Shown here: positions 30,804-35,970 of the stretch, one piece after another
How positions within the stretch are numbered: position 1 is the first letter of the stretch
How the letters are laid out: every line of letters begins with the position of its first letter
Assembly (NCBI GenBank): GCA_021741945.1
Contig: JAIOWV010000003.1
Location: forward strand, 1-35,970
Direction of reading: 5' to 3'
From: Pontimonas sp.
GTDB taxonomy: Bacteria > Actinomycetota > Actinomycetes > Actinomycetales > Microbacteriaceae
DNA: 35,970 bases
The notes under the pieces: model-generated
Told to the model about the DNA's origin: nothing
The model's database searches: none
Seen by the model: only the letters and a program-made list of their open reading frames with translations
Made by a program: the position numbers and the translations under genes

Positions 30804-31376
30804 TTCTCGGTAGAGGTTCTCGGCGACGCCGATGAGTCTCTCAATCAGCGCTTCGTCCCGATTAACGACCACGAACTTGGGTCCGGGCCAGGCAGGAACC
30901 ATGTCGCCCTGCCGTGTTGTCCGGAGCATCCAGCCAAAGACGCAACTCGTGGCGCCGGTCACATAGAGCTGCCACTGCACTTGTCGCTGGTAGTGGCCGG
31001 GCACCGCCCTCCACTCGCCCCAGTCGCGACCGGTGGTTTTGACCTCGGCGATCAAATCATGGCCGGGCGACAGGCCATCGGGGGTGGCCATCTGCCACCG
31101 ATTCTCCGAATCGTCCTTCGCGATGAGCCAGTCGTTTGGCTCTAAGTCGAATTGGGTGGAGAGCTTTTCGATCAGCGCGGATTCCTGCTCCCGACCGAAG
31201 CGCATGTAGTCGTTGTCGGCGATGGGGGTCGGATTTCGCAGAGAGTCCATAACCTCCCTGAATCCTTCCGGCGTGACGGCCTTGGACACCGCTGTTGCGG
31301 TCACGCCGGTGGCGCGGACCTCAAGCCATTTTTCGTAATCGGACGAGGAGACAAGGAAGCGGGAGGGTTCAATCAT
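30783..31376 (-). CDS. YqaJ-type (lambda exonuclease-like) nuclease
   Basis: WLEVRATGVTATAVSKAV, MRFGREQESALIEKL, MATPDGLSPGHDLIAEVKTTGRDWGEW, YQRQVQWQLYVTGATSCVFGWM. Confidence 0.85.
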   Translation of the reverse strand: MIEPSRFLVSSSDYEKWLEVRATGVTATAVSKAVTPEGFREVMDSLRNPTPIADNDYMRFGREQESALIEKLSTQFDLEPNDWLIAKDDSENRWQMATPDGLSPGHDLIAEVKTTGRDWGEWRAVPGHYQRQVQWQLYVTGATSCVFGWMLRTTRQGDMVPAWPGPKFVVVNRDEALIERLIGVAENLYRELPLASS

Positions 31377-31429
31377 GACGTCTCAACGCTATCGTGCGCC
31401 CCTGACGCGGGATTTCTTCACCACGGTGC

Positions 31430-33730
31430 CTACTGTGGCGAATAGCCCACTACGGGGCCAAGGACGTTGGGAATAGTCCCGCGACGAATGTGATCCAGCT
31501 CGTCAAGGCTGAAGCTGAACAGCTCCGCGATGTCGAGAGCCTGTGAGGGGGTCTCGGTCACACCAATACGCGCCACCGGCACCCCGCGCCCAGCGCAGAG
31601 CCCACGGAACTTGACGTCGTCCTCCCTGGCAACCGTCACGACCATGCGCGCGATGGACTCCGAGAACAGGGCCGCCCGGTTATCGACTCCATAGGATTCA
31701 AGAACTTCGGAGAGCCAGATTCTGGCGCCCACTCGCCTGCGGAGGACACCCTCGACCAAAGTCTGGAACAGGCCTCCTGTGGAGACATCGTGGGCGCTGG
31801 TGACTAGCCCATCCTTTGCGGCAACAACCATGAGACCGGCCAGGGCTCGCTCGGCCGCCAGGTTGGGGGCTGGGGGCATCCCACCCAAGTGTCCGTGGAC
31901 GGCGTCCGCCCACATGCTGCCATCAAGCTCGGCGTGGGTTTCACCCAAAAGGTAGATGTTCTCGCCATCGTCCTGCCAACCGCTTGGCAAACGACGATCC
32001 ACAGTGTCGATCACACCCATCACAGCAACGACAGGGGTGGGGTGAATCGGAGTGGTCCCTGTCTGGTTGTAGAGGCTGACATTGCCACCAGTGACCGGAA
32101 CCTCGAGCTCCAAGCATGCGTCCGCAAGCCCACGTACAGCCTCAGCGAACTGCCACATCACTTCCGGATCCTCGGGGCTGCCAAAGTTCAAGCAGTCACT
32201 GACTGCACGAGGTTCGGCCCCCGTTGCAGCGACGTTGCGATAGGCCTCGGACAGGGCGAGTTGAGCCCCCAGGTAGGGGTCCAGGTAGCTGTAACGACCA
32301 TTGGCGTCGGTGGCCAGAGCAACGCCCAAGCCAGACTCTTCGTCAACTCGAATCATGCCGGCGTCATCGGGGTAACTGAGCGCTGTGTTGCCCATGACGT
32401 AGCGGTCGTACTGGTTAGTGATCCATTCCGGGTTAGCCAGATTGGGGGAACCAAGGACGGCGAGGGCTTCATCGCGCAACACACTGGGCTCCAGGGAGAG
32501 CCCTGCGGTCGCGAGCGAGTCGGCTTGGACCTTATCCAGCCAGGCTGGCCGGTGATAGGGGCGCTCATACACGGGAGAGTCAATCGCGACGGTCTTCGGA
32601 TCGACATCAACGATGGTTTCACCCTTCCAGCGGATAACCAGTCGCCCGCTGTCGTTGACTTCTCCGAGGACGCTTGTTTCTACTTCCCATTTATCCGTAA
32701 TTGCTAAGAACGCCTCGAGCTTCTCCGGTGTGACGATTGCCATCATGCGCTCTTGGCTCTCCGACATCAAAATTTCTTCGGCGGTCAACGAGTTATCTCG
32801 CAACAACACGTGATCGAGAACGATGTCCATGCCACTGTTGCCATTGGCTGCCAACTCGGAGGTCGCGCAACTGATCCCCGCGGCTCCGAGGTCTTGAATG
32901 CCTTCCACGACGTTTTCGGCAAAGAGCTCGAGACAGCATTCGATGAGAACTTTCTCCGCAAACGGGTCACCGACCTGCACCGAGGGGCGTTTGGTGGGAC
33001 CACCCTCGTCGAAGGTCTCACTGGCCAGAATCGATGCCCCACCGATTCCATCGCCACCGGTCCTCGCACCAAAAAGCACAACCTTGTTGCCAGCACCACT
33101 GGCGCTCGCGAGGTGGAGATCCTCGTGGCGAAGAACCCCAAGAGCCAAGGCGTTGACCAAAGGGTTGTTTTGGTAGATGGGGTCAAACCAGGTTTCTCCG
33201 CCGATGTTGGGCAAACCCAAGCAGTTGCCATAGAAGCTGATGCCGCTGACCACACCCGGTGCCACCCGGGCAGTGTCGGGGTGGGTCAGCGATCCAAAGC
33301 GCAAGGCATCCATTACGGCGACTGGCCTGGCACCCATCGAGATGATGTCGCGCACAATCCCGCCAACACCGGTGGCCGCGCCCTGGAAAGGCTCAATGAA
33401 GCTTGGGTGATTGTGGCTTTCAATTTTGAACGTCACGGCCCAGCCTTCGCCAATATCGACAACGCCGGCGTTTTCACCCATGCCGACCATCAGGTGTTTG
33501 CGCATGGTGTCGTTCACCTTCTGACCAAACTGGCGAAGGTGAACCTTGGAGGACTTATATGAGCAGTGCTCGCTCCACATCACCGAATACATGGCGAGCT
33601 CGCCGGAGGTTGGTCTGCGGCCGAGCAGCGACTTGATCTCCTCGTATTCGTTGGTCTTGAGGCCAAGAGCTTCATAGGGCTGTTCGCGCTCGGGAGTAGC
33701 TTCTGCGTTGGCGACGCTATCGAGGGCCAT
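31430..33730 (-). CDS. purL: Phosphoribosylformylglycinamidine synthase subunit PurL
   Basis: [34 protein letters not shown]...; start corrected to ATG 33730 ([16 protein letters not shown]). Confidence 0.97.
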   Translation of the reverse strand: MALDSVANAEATPEREQPYEALGLKTNEYEEIKSLLGRRPTSGELAMYSVMWSEHCSYKSSKVHLRQFGQKVNDTMRKHLMVGMGENAGVVDIGEGWAVTFKIESHNHPSFIEPFQGAATGVGGIVRDIISMGARPVAVMDALRFGSLTHPDTARVAPGVVSGISFYGNCLGLPNIGGETWFDPIYQNNPLVNALALGVLRHEDLHLASASGAGNKVVLFGARTGGDGIGGASILASETFDEGGPTKRPSVQVGDPFAEKVLIECCLELFAENVVEGIQDLGAAGISCATSELAANGNSGMDIVLDHVLLRDNSLTAEEILMSESQERMMAIVTPEKLEAFLAITDKWEVETSVLGEVNDSGRLVIRWKGETIVDVDPKTVAIDSPVYERPYHRPAWLDKVQADSLATAGLSLEPSVLRDEALAVLGSPNLANPEWITNQYDRYVMGNTALSYPDDAGMIRVDEESGLGVALATDANGRYSYLDPYLGAQLALSEAYRNVAATGAEPRAVSDCLNFGSPEDPEVMWQFAEAVRGLADACLELEVPVTGGNVSLYNQTGTTPIHPTPVVAVMGVIDTVDRRLPSGWQDDGENIYLLGETHAELDGSMWADAVHGHLGGMPPAPNLAAERALAGLMVVAAKDGLVTSAHDVSTGGLFQTLVEGVLRRRVGARIWLSEVLESYGVDNRAALFSESIARMVVTVAREDDVKFRGLCAGRGVPVARIGVTETPSQALDIAELFSFSLDELDHIRRGTIPNVLGPVVGYSPQ

Positions 33731-34203
33731 TAGCGGTTCCCCCATTCGGTGGGAGAACCCAGTAGCAAGAGAACCGTCAACACAGCCGCCATCCCGAGGA
33801 CAATAACGACAAAGAACCACGCTGGGTGGCGCAGCCAGAAACGTAGCCACCGATCCACGAGCCTGGAATCCCGCGGGTCACCAGAGTCCTCAAGGCGCCA
33901 GGAGCCCTCGAGCTTGTTCCGTGCAACCAGCCAGCGGTCAAAGGGCAGCGTTGCGTACGGGGGGATGGCGGCAACGAGAGCCACGGCAATAGTCCCGAAC
34001 CCCCACCGCTGGTTCATCCCCACGACAACTGCCGTGATGCAGTACGCGATAAAAATAATGCCGTGGCTAAGGCCAGCGACGAAGAACAGTTCCCCTTCAT
34101 ACCCAAAGCCGTAGCGGGCAATCATCGCAATGATCAGTCCGGTCCAGGTGACCATCTCGGCTGTAGCCATGGCGGCATAGAGCGACCCAGGAGTCTTGGT
34201 CAT
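33730..34203 (-). CDS. DUF3817-like integral membrane protein
   Basis: [14 protein letters not shown]...[52 protein letters not shown]; between purQ and purL with overlapping junctions. Confidence 0.8.
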   Translation of the reverse strand: MTKTPGSLYAAMATAEMVTWTGLIIAMIARYGFGYEGELFFVAGLSHGIIFIAYCITAVVVGMNQRWGFGTIAVALVAAIPPYATLPFDRWLVARNKLEGSWRLEDSGDPRDSRLVDRWLRFWLRHPAWFFVVIVLGMAAVLTVLLLLGSPTEWGNR

Positions 34204-34895
34204 GCCGCCACCACAGAGCGCAATACCGAGGTGAAGATCGCCAAACCATCGGTTCCCGACTTCATTGCTAGATCAGTGTCTGGACCAAAACCTGGCTCCA
34301 CTGCGTGCTCAGGGTGAGGCATCAGGCCGACAATCCGGCCAGATTCATCGCGCAGTCCAGCGATGTCGTGCAGTGAACCATTGGGGTTTACTTCCACGTA
34401 GCGGAAGGCCACTAGGTTCTCGCCCTCAATGCGCTTGAGCGTCTCATCGTCGGCAATGAACCCGCCCTCACCGTTCTTGAGCGGAATCGTGATCTCTTGG
34501 TCAGGCGCGTAGTCGGCGGTCCAGAGGGAGTCGGTTGATTCCACGCGGAGTTTTTGGTCACGGCAGATGAAATCGCCGTGGTCATTACGAATCAGTCCAC
34601 CCGGGAGCAGCCCGGCTTCGACAAGAATCTGGAAGCCGTTACAGATCCCGAGAACGGGGAGACCCTTCCGGGCTTCGGAGATGACCTCCGACATGATCGT
34701 GGAGTGCGCAGCTATGGCACCGCAACGCAGGTAATCGCCATAGCTGAATCCACCGGGCAAGACCAGGGCGTCGACGCCCTGAAGGTCTGCTTCCTGGTGC
34801 CACAGAGGCACCGGGGTTCCACCAGCGAGGCGAATTGCGCGCTGCGCGTCGCGGTCATCGAGCGAGCCTGGAAAGGTGACAACTCCGACTCTCAT
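34200..34895 (-). CDS. purQ: Phosphoribosylformylglycinamidine synthase subunit PurQ
   Basis: MRVGVVTFPGSLDDRDAQRAIRLAGG...LPGGFSYGDYLRCGAIAAHS...VLGICNGFQILVEAGLLPGGL...GLMPHPEHAVEP. Confidence 0.97.
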   Translation of the reverse strand: MRVGVVTFPGSLDDRDAQRAIRLAGGTPVPLWHQEADLQGVDALVLPGGFSYGDYLRCGAIAAHSTIMSEVISEARKGLPVLGICNGFQILVEAGLLPGGLIRNDHGDFICRDQKLRVESTDSLWTADYAPDQEITIPLKNGEGGFIADDETLKRIEGENLVAFRYVEVNPNGSLHDIAGLRDESGRIVGLMPHPEHAVEPGFGPDTDLAMKSGTDGLAIFTSVLRSVVAA

Positions 34896-35149
34896 GCCGG
34901 AGATTCCTCCACTCGAATGTCGACAACGTCTTCGATGACACCGTTGGAGAGCAAGTTCTCCGCCAGGGACCTGGCGTGCTCTAGCTGCGCGGGGGTGGCG
35001 ACGCCCTCAACGTGGAGCTCGAAGCGCTTGCCGATACGAACCTCTTGGAAGTCGTCAATCTTCTGACGGTGCAATGCGCCGAGGACTGCTTTCCCCGCGG
35101 GGTCTAGCAATTCCTTCTTGGGCATGACCTCAACAACGATGATGGCCAC
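34892..35149 (-). CDS. purS: Phosphoribosylformylglycinamidine synthase subunit PurS
   Basis: VMPKKELLDPAGKAVLGALHRQKIDDFQEVRIGKRFEL; upstream of purQ with ATGA overlap. Confidence 0.95.
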   Translation of the reverse strand: MAIIVVEVMPKKELLDPAGKAVLGALHRQKIDDFQEVRIGKRFELHVEGVATPAQLEHARSLAENLLSNGVIEDVVDIRVEESPA

Positions 35150-35185
35150 GGTGCGCCCCCTTGTAACAGACGAAGTGAGACCAGT

Positions 35186-35965
35186 CTATCGGCCGGCTAG
35201 TTGGTCGAGTGCGCCACGCTCGAGAGCATCACGTAGGGCGAAGTGCGCCCAGTCTCGATACCCATCTACGCCGGGGTGGAAACCATCCTCGGCGAAGAAG
35301 GTGTCGTGATACCCCGAGGGCGGTGGAGACATGAACGCGTAGGGTCGGGCCTCAATAAGTGGTCGGACTGACCGCTCGATTGCTTGAGCATGCCGATACA
35401 AAATCCCTCGGAGAGGCTCGGGCAGAGTCGGGAACAAGTAAAAAGCGGGCAACGAAGAGAACAGCATCACGGCGTTCGGGTGGCCCTCACGAAGAACGGT
35501 GATGAGGCGCTCAAACCGCGCAATGGTGGGCCCGAGCGGCTTCAAGTCTTTTGCATCGTTAGTGCCAATAGACACCAAGAGAATGTCGGCTGGCTCCTCG
35601 AGAGCCGGTGGAAGAAACCTCCGGAGGATGTCTTTCGTGGTCGCGCCACTCTCGCCGACGGATCTCCAGGAGACGCCCCTCGAGAGCTCGGCACCCAGCG
35701 CAAGCGAGAACTGCGCAGTGAGCCCCTGCATCGGATCGGATACGCCAACGCCGGCGATAGTCGAATCGCCAAGCCCTAACACCTTGATTGGTGCCGGTCC
35801 GGGAGCTGTGCCCGACCAGGGTTCTGGCGCATGGGGCATGCGGGGAATCACCCGCCTCACATACTTCCCCTGCGCAAAGAGCAGTGGGGCCAGAGCCACC
35901 GCGGTTGGCCAGGCGAGCCGGTGTGAGGGCAACACCGGGGGGAATGAGTCGGCGCTCGCGCTCAC
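35186..35965 (-). CDS. SGNH/GDSL-family hydrolase
   Basis: VLGLGDSTIAGVGV, VSIGTNDAKDL, DGFHPGVDGYRDWA blocks. Confidence 0.85.
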   Translation of the reverse strand: MSASADSFPPVLPSHRLAWPTAVALAPLLFAQGKYVRRVIPRMPHAPEPWSGTAPGPAPIKVLGLGDSTIAGVGVSDPMQGLTAQFSLALGAELSRGVSWRSVGESGATTKDILRRFLPPALEEPADILLVSIGTNDAKDLKPLGPTIARFERLITVLREGHPNAVMLFSSLPAFYLFPTLPEPLRGILYRHAQAIERSVRPLIEARPYAFMSPPPSGYHDTFFAEDGFHPGVDGYRDWAHFALRDALERGALDQLAGR

Positions 35966-35970
35966 GATGA

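Noticed and set aside
30783-31376. Prophage or mobile island suggested by the YqaJ-type nuclease
   Set aside because: No integrase, structural genes, att-like repeats or other phage genes nearby.
31889-33562. Plus-strand ORFs 31889-32707 and 32753-33562 opposite purL
   Set aside because: Antisense to purL, no recognisable motifs or RBS.
33731-33850. Upstream extension of the purL ORF
   Set aside because: Overlaps the DUF3817 gene; [16 protein letters not shown] at 33730 is a better start.

Overview
The window looks like an ordinary, densely packed chromosomal segment of a small-genome, high-GC actinobacterium, probably Microbacteriaceae-like (judged from gene families; no database search was possible). 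Contents in order: partial metal ABC-transporter ATPase and Fur/Zur regulator; cysteine-poor ribosomal proteins L28-L33-S14; HU; a CopD-CtaG fusion membrane protein; a PIF1-like helicase; a YqhA-family protein; tRNA-Gly(CCC); dcd; idi divergent from a crtB-crtI-crtYe-crtYf-crtEb (C50 carotenoid type) operon; an MFS transporter; a dnaK-grpE-dnaJ-hspR-clpB heat-shock operon; nitroreductase; threonine aldolase and DUF6421; xth divergent from pyrE; a solitary beta-class-like DNA methyltransferase divergent from a SpoU/TrmH RNA methyltransferase; a histidine kinase/LuxR-type response regulator pair; purA; chorismate mutase; a lone YqaJ-type nuclease; purS-purQ-DUF3817-purL; and an SGNH hydrolase. 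I did not find a convincing new multi-gene system, CRISPR array or mobile element. The best second-look signals are regulatory and architectural: three HAIR-like HspR operators around the dnaK promoter, an N-domain-less ClpB in the same operon, many apparent leaderless promoters (TAGNNT-like -10, 6-7 nt, start codon), two tightly back-to-back divergent promoter pairs, and eight convergent gene junctions that all overlap or abut within 1-2 nt.
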